From NCBI RefSeq assembly GCF_024586455.1, contig NC_065923.1, positions 48,492,264 to 48,556,263 of the forward strand: DNA of 64,000 nt, read 5' to 3'. A model generated the notes under the pieces. It did not search any database. It had not been told where the DNA came from and saw only the letters and a list, made by a program, of their open reading frames with translations. Positions 22,401-32,450 of the stretch are shown here, piece by piece. The number at the start of each line of letters is the position of its first letter. The stretch's first letter is position 1. Made by a program: the position numbers and the translations under genes. Source of the DNA: Bactrocera neohumeralis. Lineage: Eukaryota > Arthropoda > Insecta > Diptera > Tephritidae.

Positions 22401-24296
22401 CCGCCAATTATCCATACGCCAGTACTGCTGGCGGTGGTGGCAGCGTAGGAGGTGGCGCAGGCGCCACTTACAGCCTTGATAACGGTGAGTTGTGAGTTAA
22501 GCGCGGAAGTGTGATTATTTAATGTGAATTTGACGATGAAGTCGTCTGTTGAGCACTCCACATACATTACAAGTGCGGCAATTTCATGGCGATCGTGTCA
22601 ATCAAATATCTGAAATGCCTCTTAAGCGCCAGAGAGCATCGTAAAATTACTGTAGAAGTGTCTGAGTTGTGAGTTGTGAGGAAACCTAAGATTGATGGTG
22701 CGGATTTGTAGGATTTTATGATCTTCATATGTTGGCACTGTAAGCCGGGGTTGCTGGTAATACCACATTGTTCAGCGTATATGCAAATCTGTATGTTTGT
22801 GGGGATTTAGCTGTACTAGGCATACATACATACTATATATACACACCGACACACATCTGTGTGATCTGGCAATCCAAAGAGAATCGTTTTAATACTTGAC
22901 AACTCTTTTTTGATGTAGCCGAAGATGACGTTAACTTCGTGGCTACTTTTAATCTCTGGTTATATATGTACATATATACATACTTATGTACGAGCTCGGT
23001 CCGTTAAATACTTGACTTAAAAGAGAAAAATGAAAGTTTTTGAAGAATTGCTATTTATTTTCCAACATAGGATTTAGCTTGATACACTTGACTCAAAGAT
23101 ACTTTTCATACTTTAGCACGTCTGAAAAATATGATTTCTGGAGGTTACCAAAATATACCACCCTAGTGGGGATAACCTTTTCATACGAGTTAAATTTCGA
23201 CCCGGTAAGTGAGTTTCAAAGTTTGGAAACAGAACGGAGTCGCTCCAAATTTGAAGAATACGTTAGATGGAGTAGCAGTACGAAGTCTAATACTGCCGAA
23301 ATTGTTGAGAGACGACCGAGGCTGGAAGTGATGCACTGTCATGGTGGAAGATAACTTTTTTCTTCTCAAAATGGGGACTTATTCCTGCGATTCGGTGTCG
23401 ATTCTGTCCAGTAATTCGGTTTAGCCGATGCCTGTTAACGTTTTGACTTTGTGAGGGTTCTGTCGATGTGGATAGCACATGAAGTTCACTACAGAGATTA
23501 ATTCTTATTCTCTGATGTGTGCCAATAGATCCACGAATCATCGATTCTGTGCCGTGGTTTCATCGCCAAAATGGTTATCCGAAAGTTCTTCTCCGACCAT
23601 CCTTTTTATTAGTTTAGGTCAAAAGGTCGATTTTTACGGCAAAGGCCAGCAACGATCCCACTTGGACAGCTTAAAGCGTCTGTCCGTTGAGATGTCTAAT
23701 ACTTCTAAAAATTGAGCCTGATTACCCTTATGTTTCCTCTTCATCGTTCTCCGTATCGCTTTTACAATTTGCATCCCACAAAATTTTTTGGTCTTACCGT
23801 ATGCTTAGATGCGGCAAGATGAATCTGGCTAAGAGCAAGTAGTGCAGAATGGCCTTGAGTGGAATTGCTGGTGTTGTTCATAGTGCCAATTAGCGCCATT
23901 CTTTGCACCTTCGAATGCCCTCGTAAACATAAAAAAATTAATAATTTTTATAACTTTCAATCTTCGCCACACAATTTATTTTACTTACACCTCTCGTTCT
24001 CTCTCTCTCTTTTATCTTTAATCATTACAGGTTTGCGCTCAATGTCTCTCTCACACATGCATCAACAACAGCAACAACATCACCATTCAGCGATGACACC
24101 ACCACCACCATTACCGCCCAGCTCCACGTCCATGGGTAATTCAGCGCTTATCGATCGGAAGCCCATCTTCCTACCTTCGATGACGCCACCCTCGTCCGGT
24201 GCCATGTCCACACCACCTCTCCATCACCAGCATTTGGTTGGAAGCAACAACGGCGGTGGCGGCGGTTATTATGAACACATAAAGTTCTCCAATTAA
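12434..24296 (+). CDS. bin: Biniou (FoxF) forkhead transcription factor
   Basis: This is a nuclear DNA-binding transcription factor of the FoxF class. In Drosophila, Biniou specifies trunk visceral mesoderm and drives gut-muscle genes. The joined exons 12434-13482, 21738-22011, 22085-22484 and 24031-24296 encode 662 residues, close to the fly protein's length. The N-terminal 310 residues are low-complexity, with S/T-, Q- and P-rich stretches. The forkhead domain spans about 315-415: RRPEKPALSYINMIAMAI, then LTLSEIYSFLQKR, FFRGPYVGWKNSVRHNLSLN (recognition helix about 363-372), KPGKGNYWTI and the basic RRRPRGYRSK tail. The RRPEKP lead-in and RRRPRGYR tail are FoxF marks. The C-terminus ends GGGGYYEHIKFSN, similar to the fly end, and contains H-, Q- and P-rich runs. 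The ATG at 12434 was chosen because MIKSEEIMDSNGH matches the insect N-terminus and is preceded by AAA. Splice sites are inferred from GT/AG borders and frame. Confidence 0.93.
13850..14280 (+). repeat. DINE-like repeat, 3' half
   Basis: It contains ACTGACGGACAGACATGGCT, then ACATCGACTTAGTTCG and CATACTGATCATTTATATG, then ACTTTAGAGGG and TGGGTGTTACAA. This is the same order as the 3' half of the copies ending at 18694, 44000 and 48310. The first half is too diverged to delimit. Confidence 0.65.
14470..15390 (+). pseudogene. Mariner transposase relic in bin intron 1
   Basis: Three successive frames give one mariner transposase. The N-terminal HTH part is MFYSLRRGLTHQECTYELNS, then IFEDEAPSRTR. 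The middle is TGHIATIPLEQRRIGNSKWY, then LPVVLQDIRKTNYR. The C-terminus is LMSHPPYDLIGQRFSTPAEL and QKCFANLFKRMQKCIDLNGEYF. The segment between HPPY and GQRF, which should carry SPDLAPxDFFLF with the third catalytic Asp, is deleted, so the copy cannot be active. It lies in the same orientation as bin. Confidence 0.87.
15930..16830 (-). pseudogene. Tc1-like transposase relic
   Basis: Reading the minus strand across several frames gives, in order, a SGRHGIENETS block, a KNRLKFVKEHE-like block, a SDESNYNIFGSD-like block containing the first Asp (about 16450-16500), a KSNLNESAAI-like block, and KTPAQSPDVNLIEHLWDYLE with KIRRHQITSKGSLK (16208-15957). AQSPDxNxIExLW is the diagnostic Tc1 third catalytic block. 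Many frameshifts make it dead. Confidence 0.8.
17013..18318 (-). mobile_element. maT-type mariner element, complete with TIRs
   Basis: The 15-bp terminal inverted repeats CAGGGTCCGGCACTC (17013-17027) and GAGTGCCGGACCCTG (18304-18318) are perfect, and the right one is followed by TA, the target of this superfamily. Total length is about 1306 bp. It holds one minus-strand transposase frame (17126-18160). The element interrupts a DINE-like repeat, so it arrived later. Confidence 0.9.
17126..18160 (-). CDS. maT-like transposase, open frame but third catalytic Asp lost
   Basis: This 344-residue frame is uninterrupted. Residues 1-115 form the paired-like HTH DNA-binding region (MEFKRNSVIALYLAGE, then NPRRSANQIAKKLKTSDRSI). 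The RNase-H-fold core follows: VFSDEK (first Asp 147), QQDSAPSHKA (second Asp 243) and the block SPDANPVYYSLWAILESKV. In maT (DD37D) relatives the last block reads NPxDYSxW, with Asp 37 residues after the second. Here residue 281, at exactly that spacing, is Tyr (TAT, 17318-17320), one base from GAT. The enzyme is therefore predicted to bind ends but not cut. The ATG gives the usual N-terminus, and the length is normal for the family. Confidence 0.88.
   Translation of the reverse strand: MEFKRNSVIALYLAGESQPAIVRELKHLNVNKVFVYRTITRYNDTGSSAKRHGGGHQKTATSREMVRKVKKRLERNPRRSANQIAKKLKTSDRSIRRILKYELIVKLYKFQKAHDLTPKQQQVRLERAKQLLRLAESGQIPKIVFSDEKIFPIEQFVNSQNDRVYLTDRSYENLSHRFVIRRQHPQQIMVWAAVTADGRSPIVFIEPGVKVNATYYRESVLEAALKSWANKHFGRKPWTFQQDSAPSHKARVNQESLKNNFPNFITTTQWLSKSPDANPVYYSLWAILESKVRSKKYTSLEILKKAIVREWAKIPPSHIRAACDSFFDRLRAIVKAKGRHIEQK
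19675..20340 (-). pseudogene. R1-like LINE C-terminal fragment and 3' UTR
   Basis: The minus strand from 20340 reads a GHSGIASNCKADELA-type RNase H block, then RRNCMEEDEVET, DCPAFRRSRHKH-like and LGAHTFRPNWRW. The 3' UTR reaches about 19675 and ends ...GCCACCTAATCTAACCT. The same 3' region occurs in plus orientation at 36200-36505, where the tail ends ATCTAACCTAA. It is antisense to bin inside intron 1 and interrupted by stops. Confidence 0.75.
20760..21400 (-). pseudogene. LINE RNase H/3' fragment in bin intron 1
   Basis: The stretch 21145-21345 (AGCGAGACTGACACTTTTGG and what follows) closely parallels 4840-4990, the other minus-strand LINE RNase H relic. Upstream-facing sequence to 20760 would be the following C-terminal zinc-knuckle and UTR part. 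No frame longer than about 70 codons survives. Confidence 0.55.
21738..22011 (+). CDS. bin: bin coding exon 2 (forkhead core)
   Basis: The exon opens after TTTTTCAG and ends at CATG|GTGAGC (phase 0). It completes codon 350 (Arg) and encodes residues 351-441: the wing and recognition-helix part of the forkhead domain, including GWKNSVRHNLSLNECFKKLP, then GKGNYWTI and the basic RRRPRGYRSKLKVKPY segment that probably includes the nuclear localisation signal. Confidence 0.93.
22085..22484 (+). CDS. bin: bin coding exon 3
   Basis: The exon runs from CAACAG|GATAAT to AACG|GTGAGT and encodes residues 442-574 plus one base of codon 575. The protein is Ala/Ser/Gly/Tyr-rich (ATQPYASYDYATSSAAATAP early, GGGGSVGGGAGATYSLDNG at the end). 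The 73-bp intron before it is a typical short fly intron. Reading past the donor gives GEL and a stop, so a truncated isoform by intron retention is formally possible. Confidence 0.9.
22485..24030 (+). other. bin: bin intron 3
   Basis: A 1546-bp phase-1 intron with GTGAGT donor and ATTACAG acceptor. The first half is unremarkable apart from ATAC microsatellites near 22825 and 22965-22985. A decayed minus-strand mariner fills about 23000-23700. Confidence 0.8.
23000..23710 (-). pseudogene. Mariner transposase relic in bin intron 3
   Basis: On the minus strand, frames in order give KKVIFHHDSASLPASVVSQQ (second catalytic Asp block), LLHLTYSSNLERLRSVSKL (decayed HPPYSPDLAPSDYHLF) and, in another frame, NSLTGSKFNSYEKVIPTRVV then YFGNLQKSYFSDVLKYE, the C-terminal block of a mariner. 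The third catalytic Asp is not retained. It is antisense to bin. Confidence 0.7.
24031..24296 (+). CDS. bin: bin coding exon 4 and stop
   Basis: The exon follows a polypyrimidine tract (CTCTCTCT run at 23998-24011) and ATTACAG. Its first two bases complete codon 575 (Gly), so the joined protein reads DNG-LRSMSLSHMHQQQQ. It continues with His, Gln and Pro runs, IDRKPIFLPSMTPP, and ends YYEHIKFSN at TAA 24294-24296. The IDRKP and YYExxKxxN end blocks fit insect Biniou. Confidence 0.9.
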
Positions 24297-24540
24297 GAGT
24301 TCCGTTAGAAAAATTAATTAATGTATTTTAATATTAGAGTTAGAGTAGCGCTTTGGGCCACTCCAACGACCAAGCACCAAATAGTCCCTGAAAGGGTAAA
24401 CTAGTATTTAATTGAGAATTTAATTACTTTTATTTTGTTTTATTTCATTGTGAGAAGAGTTTAATTTGTTAATTTTTATCATTTAAGTATTAGGCTTGTC
24501 TATAGTTTTAAATAAAGTATAAGGGATTGAAATCGGTTGT
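24297..24540 (+). terminator. bin: bin 3' UTR and poly(A) signal
   Basis: After the TAA the sequence turns A+T-rich and an AATAAA hexamer lies at 24511-24516, giving a 3' UTR of about 240 bases. A second AATAAA at 25064-25069 and others near 25141-25155 could serve a longer UTR. Use of either is inferred from the motif only. Confidence 0.55.
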
Positions 24541-25532
24541 TTAATATTTAGAGTGTTCAAGCAGCTTTATTATAACCAATATACTCGTATATGTGTAATT
24601 ATAGAAATCAACTCACGGCAGCATCCAGATAAAAATTAATTTTTGTAATTGTTATTGGTTATCTGATCCATTCAAAGTTGAGGGCCACACCTGGGGTCAC
24701 AGCTAATAAGGAATTTTTTTGTTAACTATCTATCTACTTATCAATTGTATTAGAATTTTAGGGTTAGTACATATTTAAGGAATCCACCCACAATCCATCA
24801 ATCTCCGCCGACGCAATGAAAACGAATCCCCCATTGTGATTCCAAAAATGGTTAAATGAAGCTTAAAATCTCACCTTTCCAACACTATATGCCATATAGT
24901 ATTTGATATGACACAATGTGATTGGTAGCACTGGATATATACGACTGCATCCACACTATTGACAAAATACAAAAGATCTTTTCGACTACCCAATATTTAT
25001 GGAAAATGTATAAAAAGAACTATAATTTCAAACAATTTTAATCATTTATTAAGTACAAATCCAAATAAAGAAGAACAATTTTATGAGCTCCTGTTGTACG
25101 ATCCCGAAACTGGACGAAGGAAACTATAATTTGGAAACAATAAAATAAAATAAATGGACCGTGAGAAGTGTTTCGAACATAAAGAGTCGACACAATTTAT
25201 TACTCTTAGGAATATACATACTTTCTTAGTAAAATTAAAGTCTCGAAACGCTTTGCTCCTCCTAAGTCATTAGTGTTTTATCCATAGCACACATTTATTC
25301 ATAATATTTAAAAGTTTTGTAACAATCATAGATATCATTGGTTGCTTCACTCCAAAGTTAAAATTATTTAAAATACATTAAAAACATCAAAACTAATTTA
25401 TATTTTAAAGATATTATTTTGTGAGTAATAACTAAATTAAATTGTTTTGTTTTTTCATTTAAAAAATCTTATTTTTTTATGTTGACAACGCCAAGTAAAC
25501 TCCAACTGAAAATAGTTGAAAACCGTAATACC
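24541..25532. other. A+T-rich downstream flank of bin
   Basis: There is no gene or recognisable TE. It contains AATAAA-type motifs at 25064 and near 25145 that could extend the bin 3' UTR. Confidence 0.5.
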
Positions 25533-26397
25533 AACAAGTAAGGAAGGGCTAAGTTCGGGTGTCACCGAACATTTTATACTCTCGCATGATAAAGTGCTAA
25601 TCGAGATTTCATTATCCGTCATTTACATATTTTTTTATTTTGCTGTAAAATTAATTAGATTAGTAGTTTCTGAGATATGGTTTTTGGTCCATAAGTGGGC
25701 GACGCCACACCCATTTTCAATTTTTAAAAAAAGCCTGGGTGCAGCTTCCTTCTGCCATTTCTTCCGTAAAACTTAGTTTTTTGTTAGTCGGTTAACGCAC
25801 TTTTAGTGATTTTCAACATAACCTTTGTATGGGAGGTGGGCGTGGTTATTACCCGATTTCTTCCATTTTTGAACTGTATATGAAAATGCCTGAAGGAAAC
25901 GACTCTATAGATTTTGGTTGACATAGCTATAGTAGTTTCCGAGATATGTACAAAAAACTTAGTAGGGGGCGGGGCCACGCCCACTTTTCCAAAAAAATTA
26001 CGTCCAAATATGCCCCTCTCTAATGCGATCCTTTGTGCCAAATTTCACTTTAATATCTTAATTATGGCTTAGTTATGACACTTTATAGGTTTTCGGTTTT
26101 CGCCATTTTGTGGGCGTGGCAGTGGGCCGATTTTGCCTATCTTCGAACTTCCCTTCTTATGGAGCCAAGAAATACGTGTACCAAGTTTCATCAAGATATC
26201 TCAGTTTTTACTCAAGTTCAGCTCGCACGGACAGACGGACAGACAGACATCCGGATTTCAACTCTACTCGTCACCCTGATCACTTTGGTATATATAACCC
26301 CTATATCTGACTCTTTTAGTTTTAGGACTTACAAACAACCGTTATGTGAACAAAACTGTAATACTGTCCGTAGCAACTTTGTTGCGAGAGTATAAAA
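25533..26397 (+). repeat. DINE-like repeat, second family, full length
   Basis: The element starts AACAAGTAAGGAAGGGCTAA, followed by a hairpin GTTCGGGTGTCACCGAAC (25553-25570). A 15-bp inverted pair follows: TTTTATACTCTCGCA at 25572-25586 and TGCGAGAGTATAAAA at 26383-26397. Inside are repeated GGGCG(T)GG/CCACGCCCA boxes (25700-26120) and a GGACAGACGGACAGACAGAC microsatellite near 26231. No protein is encoded; the frames here are shadows. Architecture parallels the family ending TATACCCTGTTCAGGGTATA. DINE-1/Helentron relationship is inferred. Confidence 0.75.
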
Positions 26398-27590
26398 ACA
26401 GTTAGGTTGATCTGAAGTTGAATTGCTTAAACTTCAATTCAACCGAGTGGAGTTAAAGGCCCTAGTAGGGGTTAAAATTTAATATATTCAGTTGATGTGG
26501 AAAACGTCTACAAGAAGATCCAAATTTTTTATATGTATCAGGGATATGTAGACCAAAGTCTAGACCTATTTCATTCATATAGTGGCAAACCTCATAAATT
26601 TGCGGGAAAATTTGTCCATTTAATTTTATTGAAATATCACAAATTTTGAACAACTTGAAATGTTTAAAGTTAGGTGGAAAGACGTAAATCATTAACTGTG
26701 GTATATTGGGATCAGGGAAAAGGACGAGCTTATTGCATTAATTTGGGCATTGGGCAGGTATTCTTGAGAATATAAATTTCAATTTTCACACAATTTTATA
26801 AATAAATAACCCAATTTCAATTCGAATATACTTGTATGGCACAAGGCCAACCGGAAGTTTGACCATTCTTTACTATAGTTGGCAGTATGTGGTATTGCCA
26901 TGTTCCAAAATCGTGATATTAGTTGTATAGGTGCTAGGGCAAGTTTTTATTCGATTTTTTACATTTTAGGCTCAAAGATATATTATTATTAGCGAAGTAC
27001 GCTATCTTGTTTTCACTAAGTTCATTTGCATTTTGACCAAAATATGCGGTGTAAAGTAAACCGGAAGTTCGAAGATCTTTATATTAGGTATGTGGCGGCT
27101 GAGAAAGTATTGACTCCATTCAACCAATTTTGGATACACAGACATACCATTACCAGAAGGGGACCCTCTCCGAATTGCAATAATATATCTCACAGAATGG
27201 TCGATATTTCCGGCAAAAAGTTAGAAACAGTAAACAGTAAAATTTATTGTCCGATTTTGGCAATTTTTATAAAGCCCTCTCGTTGTATGGGGAGTGAGCG
27301 ATTTCATTGATTTTATATGTCATATGTATGTATGTGCTCAGCGAATTTGGTTATTGATTCTTAAGTGGTTTAGGAGATATATACTTACATACGTACATTA
27401 AATCAATTTGTGCCCTTCTCTACTGGGATCCCTTTTGTATCTTAATTTAGTATTTATGGTTTGCAACAAAATGAACAGACTTAACACATTGGCTGCGGGG
27501 TCAGAAGTATCGGAAGAACAATTGCACGAAGGGTCATTTTGTATTTATTCTTGTGGATTTCAATGTGATAAGTGGGCCTAAGGAAACCAA
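26398..27590. other. Diverged repeat-like DNA
   Basis: There is no coding signal. Phrases such as GTTTAGGAGATATATACTTA and TTGTGCCCTTCTCTACTGGG recall the DINE-like copy just upstream, so this may be an older, decayed copy. Boundaries cannot be drawn. Confidence 0.35.
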
Positions 27591-27599
27591 AAACCATTG

Positions 27600-27960
27600 T
27601 AGTCAATCCAGAATTTTTTTGGGTGTTAATGCTGCCGGAAATGCCGAAAATATTTTGTGTGTGCCTTTAATGCCTCCTCTGATGTAACACCAATTAGAAG
27701 TGATAGATTTTCTATTATATCTGCAAAAATCTAATGGACAGATAGCAGCATGCAGAAGCAAGGATATGTGCTGACGAATATGTCTGCAGGTTCCCATGTA
27801 TAAGTGCGAAGACCTTCCGTATTCACTGCATATTTACAGGTCATAGTGCGCAAAATTGCACTAAATCTTCGTATCAGATTAATGTCTACGCCAGTTGCTT
27901 CGAAAGCCATTGTGGGGTTATGTAATAGGTACTTCAGTATCACATGCGATAGTTTTTAAA
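27600..27960 (-). pseudogene. Degenerate transposon-derived ORF
   Basis: The minus strand reads INLIRRFSAILRTMTCKYAV, WEPADIFVSTYPCFCMLLSVH and, after a stop, IFADIIENLSLLIGVTSEEA then LKAQN. The arrangement YPxxxMxxSVHxI...ADII...PIGxxSEEAxxAxN is one I recognise from uncharacterised insect transposon-like proteins, but I cannot name the family. It is interrupted and inactive. Confidence 0.4.
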
Positions 27961-29390
27961 AATAATACCACTCCTGTATTAGAATCAACCATCGAAACTA
28001 ATTACGAAGCCACTATCAACTCGTTACACGGACTTACAAAAATAATTGCTTTAACCTGTCATACTTGAGGGCCTGTCTTGCAGTCTTCAAATGATTTTAC
28101 TGGACGTCAAGGTGACATATTTACTTTTGGGTTAGGCTGTATATAATTTCCATCCAACCACTCCCTGTTTCGCTCTTGAAGTAGTAGTTCTGCACTTTTC
28201 TACCAGTTTGCTTACAAATTTCGCAAGTGCTTTTTTATTTCACTGATTTCATCGTTTTGATCGTTTGGTGGAAGACCAACAAATTTATTATTTATTTAAT
28301 TTCTCAGTTGCAGAAAACTTCTTTTTGATACATTTTCATTGCACCAAATTAAAGACAGGGTACATTTTGAGCATGACATTTAAACTAAAAGAAGCAAAAT
28401 CTTAAAGTTAATTTTACACATTTAGCATTTATAATAGTCGGTATCAATGAAATAAACAATCATTCGTCCGAATCAACATAACATTTACGTCATTGGAAGA
28501 TCGACCAATACAAAAAATGTATCATTTTGTCCACTGTGCACTGCCTGTACATAATTACGAGATTTTCTTTCGAAAATTACGATATTTTCTTACGCTCTCG
28601 CTGTTCTTATCCTCAATGAAAACATCCGGCGTAAAACTCAAACAACTACTCGCCCTTAGACAGCGCTGTTTGAACAAAACTAACTCTCCAAATATATTGA
28701 TTTTATAAGGAGTCAAACAAATCTTAGCTCACAGGAATTTATGATATATTGAAGACAGCAAAAATTATAAACATTTAGACTTAATTTTTATAAAGCACTG
28801 AAATTAGTACAAAATTCGCAATAATTCCACTTTATTAATATTTAAAATGAAATATGGATAATTTTATGGAGAAATAAAATTATATAGTGTTTTCAGCGCC
28901 ACCTATGGACGGGTAGTTTAAAAAGGTTGTAAGCCCAATACGTGAGGCATACAGCCCGATTCTCATGCCCTCACAAAAGTCACCAACCTCACTACAGTGA
29001 TGTTTTTCACTATAGTGAGGGTTACCTTATTCTATCTTATATTAACTTCGTCTAAAAGTTTTGTCAACAATTTGGGGAAACATAGAAAACATACGCATAA
29101 AAATCGAAAAAATACAATATTTACAAATTTTAAAGGTATATTTATACACATTTTAAGAATACAGAACGATGGTCGAACTAAAAAATCAAAAATTGAATTT
29201 ATCTAAAAATTTGGTGGTTGTCGGCGTTTGATCTGATCAAAAAACTGGTAGATCGTGTGATCAAAATATCTGAAATATTCATTAAAAATTTTAATATTCT
29301 TACTTTGAAGCTAAAAAAATTGATTTTTCGAAATTCAAGCAGGATAGTCCTCATAGACTTTACATATCCTTACAGGAAAAAGTTTAATGT
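27961..29390. other. Unassigned DNA with small hairpin
   Basis: I recognise no gene or TE. A 14-bp-arm hairpin (CCTCACTACAGTGA, loop, TCACTATAGTGAGG) is at 28987-29020. Confidence 0.4.
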
Positions 29391-29399
29391 TGTGATATC

Positions 29400-29870
29400 A
29401 CACGATCTTGGTCGCCAATCGACCGACTCAAAACGTGAAATTATCTGCTCACCGATTCTCTTTATAAATCTATTGATTGATGTGGGAGAAGAGCGCCGTC
29501 TTGTTGAAACCAAATGCCGCCAAGATCACGAGTTCAGACATCAAATAAATGGTTATTATGGCGCGATAATGGTCGCTATTGATGGCTATGTTCTCACCGG
29601 CATCATTTTTAAAGAAATATGGACTGATGATTCCACCAGCTCACAAATCACACCAAACCGTTGTTTTTTCTGAGTGATGTGACAACTCTTGAATCTCCTC
29701 AGGTTGGTCTTCATTCGAAACGTGGTAATTTTGCTTGTTTACATACCCATTGAGCCATAAATGGATCGAACAAAATTTGGATCGAATATGTCGGATCTTC
29801 TTGGAACTTTGAAAGAGCCCATAGAGCGAAGCGATGTCGCTTGGGAAGGTCGAGTGATTTCAGTTCTTGC
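29400..29870 (-). pseudogene. DDE-type transposase fragment, second copy
   Basis: The minus strand around 29560-29800 carries the same run as the copy at 58745-59010: a block like FxxDPxxSxxILFDPFMAQW(V), a kink to VTTFRMKTNLRRFKS-like, then KKTTVWCDLxAGGIISPYF-like and MPVRT-like. The alignment of the DNA (ACAAATCACACCAAACCGTT here, ACAAATCAAACCAAACCGTT there) is clear. Frameshifts throughout. Confidence 0.6.
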
Positions 29871-30099
29871 ATAAGCTCTGTTTTCTACGCTTTCAATTTA
29901 AGATCGCGACGTTAAATGTGTGCCATATTTAAACGTCTTTCATCACTGCGTGCTGGACGTGGTCTATTCGGTCAAATATTATCCAATAATGAATGCTGGG
30001 TCTCAAGATGGGTGATGGTGTTTCGAATAGTAGCTCAGTAGGCCGATTATATTGACCATAAATTGAGCAAAGCGCGCGAATGAATATGTACTTATAACT

Positions 30100-30555
30100 A
30101 CTTCAACAAAGGCTCCGGCCAATACATATACAAGATAAATATGAGGCAATTCTTACTCACTGGAGTCAGATGTGGCGTCACTACGGGCATGATGTGGGAC
30201 TCGACTTTGTTACTGAACTCGGGCTAAATAGACAATGCGAGCAAGAAAAGGAGATTCAGGAAGGAATAAACATTACATATCCTTTCCCCAGTAGAGAAGA
30301 ATAAAGCAATGGATCTGTGATCGAAAGTTCCAACGGCGAAGCCTACATATTCATCGACGGATCACGGGTGAAATAGGTAGGCTATAACTAGACTTTTAGT
30401 AGGGAATTCGGTTAATATCATCTCGATGTCCGGGCATATAGGAATAGACAAAGCCAAGCGTACTGGAAACTGGGAGGAGTACAGAAGCAACCTAACTGCC
30501 TACATATAATAAGGAGATTGGGCTTGCTAAGCAGCAGAATTTTAGGAGTTTCTTT
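30100..30555 (+). pseudogene. LINE RNase H scrap
   Basis: Frames give EAYIFIDGSRVK at about 30335 and IISMSGHIGIDKAK at about 30420-30455, resembling the first (xDGSK) and later (GHxGIxGNxxAD) RNase H motifs with most of the domain deleted between them. Because RNase H should follow RT, its position before the RT of the next feature indicates a separate copy. Confidence 0.5.
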
Positions 30556-30559
30556 GCAA

Positions 30560-32450
30560 ACGTCTCTTCAACATCAGAGGCATGATGCTATGCGCCTTCG
30601 TAGACATCGATGGTTCTTTTGACAACACTGGGCTCTGGAGAAAAGGAATGTGGTGGCACCGGTGCGCAGATGGACAGAGGCCGTACTGCGCACCAGAATA
30701 GCTGAGACCACAGTAGGAGATACCAGTATTCGTCTCGGTACTACTAGGGGCTGCTCACAGGGAGGGTGCTATCACCCCTGCTGTCGAGCGTCGTCAAGGA
30801 CGAACTACTTGTGTTGCTAACTAACAATGGAATCTGCTGTCAAGGATATTCTGAAATTGTCATCATAGCCAGAGGAAAATTTGAGGATACTCTCTGCGAT
30901 ATCGTACAAAGGGGACTAGGCCTGGCCAAGGGTTGTTGCAATAGCGTTGGACTAAACATCAACTTTTTGCAGACGACCATCGTCCCGTTTACGAAGCACA
31001 TGTCTCTGCCTGGCCTCAGGAACCTAACACTTGGGGCAGATAGATAGAGATGACCAACATGGTCAAATACCTGGGTCTCACGCTGGATTCCACGTTGCGG
31101 TGGAAGCAGCATGTTGACCTGAGCATGGTCAAAGTCATAAAGGCATTGTTGGTGTGCAATCAGCTTGCTGGTAAATCCTGGGGGTGTAAACCAAGGATTA
31201 TCAGGTGGCTGTACACCATGGTAGTGCGACCAATTATCACTTATGGAGCTGTGGCTTGGGCTCCGAAAGCATCGCAGACGTTGGTAGGACTTCAACTATC
31301 GAAGCTGACGCCGACGGCGGCACTTGAAGTCTTGCTGGAACTCACCCCGCTACACCTAGTAATTGGTCAAGTCGCCAAACACACTCTTCTCCAAATGACA
31401 ACAGAGGGGTCTGGCAAAGGTAATGTAATCTCTTCCCAACGTATGGAAGAGCTTAGTGGCGTCATACCACTGACTCTGCTCCCTAGGGATAGCATTACCA
31501 AAAAGGTAAATTTCACTAGGAAGTTTAAGATCAACCTCAGCAGCAAGGCCGAATGGAGCGACTCCGCTCTCGATCTACTGCTTAGGGACAGTACAATCAG
31601 GTGGTACACCGACGGCTCGAAAACGTCGGAGGGAATTGGCGCAGGGATCGCAGGACCACGCGCAAAACTCTCCATACCTATGGGTAGGTTGCCGAGCAAA
31701 TTACAAGCAGAGGTATTTGCTATAAGTCGATGCGTAGAGTTAAACCTCTAATACAACTATCGCAATGAACATATAGCTATACTAAGTTATGGCCAAGCGG
31801 CACTTAAAGCGATCTTTTCATACCAGATAAAATCACTATTGGTGCTGGAGTGTATAGAACGACTGAATAGTCTATCAGAATGTAACCAAGCGCACCTTAT
31901 TTGGGTGCCAGGTCATAAAGGAATAGCCGAGAATTAACTGGCTGATGAGCTTGCCCGCTCTGCAGCATCCACCAACATGGTAGCACCGGAACCTTTCATA
32001 GCGGTTGGACCCCACACCATTAAGAAGCTGCTACGTAATGATGAAGCAGTGGGTAGGGAGAGGCATTGGCAACAACTCTCCGGCATCCGCCATGCAAAGT
32101 TGCTAATGGGTGGTTACAACCTCAAAAGGTTAAATACATATGTAATAAATCTCCCAAGGGAAAAACTAAGTCTACTGGTAGTCTTCTACACTGGCCATTG
32201 CAAGCTTAAGGATCATTATTTAACACAGGCCTAACTGCTTGTGCAAATTGCCGGTTCGACTTGGAGTTTGAAACACCGGCACACTTCCTAATGGACTGCA
32301 CAACTTTCTGTAGGCGCAGGATAAAAGCCCTTGGATCCATGTTTCCAAATAGGAATCATATCGCCTCAATAGCTCCTAGCAGTATATTGGAACTCAGCAA
32401 ATTTGCTGGGCCTAGTTGAGACGTTGTGATTTATCTAATCTAATATAGGA
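30560..32450 (+). pseudogene. I/LOA-type LINE: RT and RNase H, best copy
   Basis: In order the frames give LCAFVDIDGSFDN (RT motif A), RLGTTRGCSQGG (motif B), KDELLVLLTNNGICCQGYSE (motif C region), GKFEDTLCDIVQRGLGLAKG, VKYLGLTLDSTLRWKQHVDL (thumb), RPIITYGAVAWAPKASQTL, then RNase H with RWYTDGSKTSEGIGAGIAGP and LQAEVFAISRCVELNL, and finally HWQQLSGIRHAKLLMGGYNL and a Cys-rich C-terminus. The longest uninterrupted stretch is 233 codons (31050-31751). The motif C YADD is lost (GYSEIVII), so RT is dead. The 3' end is near 32440. Confidence 0.85.

Noticed and set aside
22307..22495. Separate 62-codon gene inside bin
   Set aside because: It is the in-frame end of bin exon 3 read past its splice donor.
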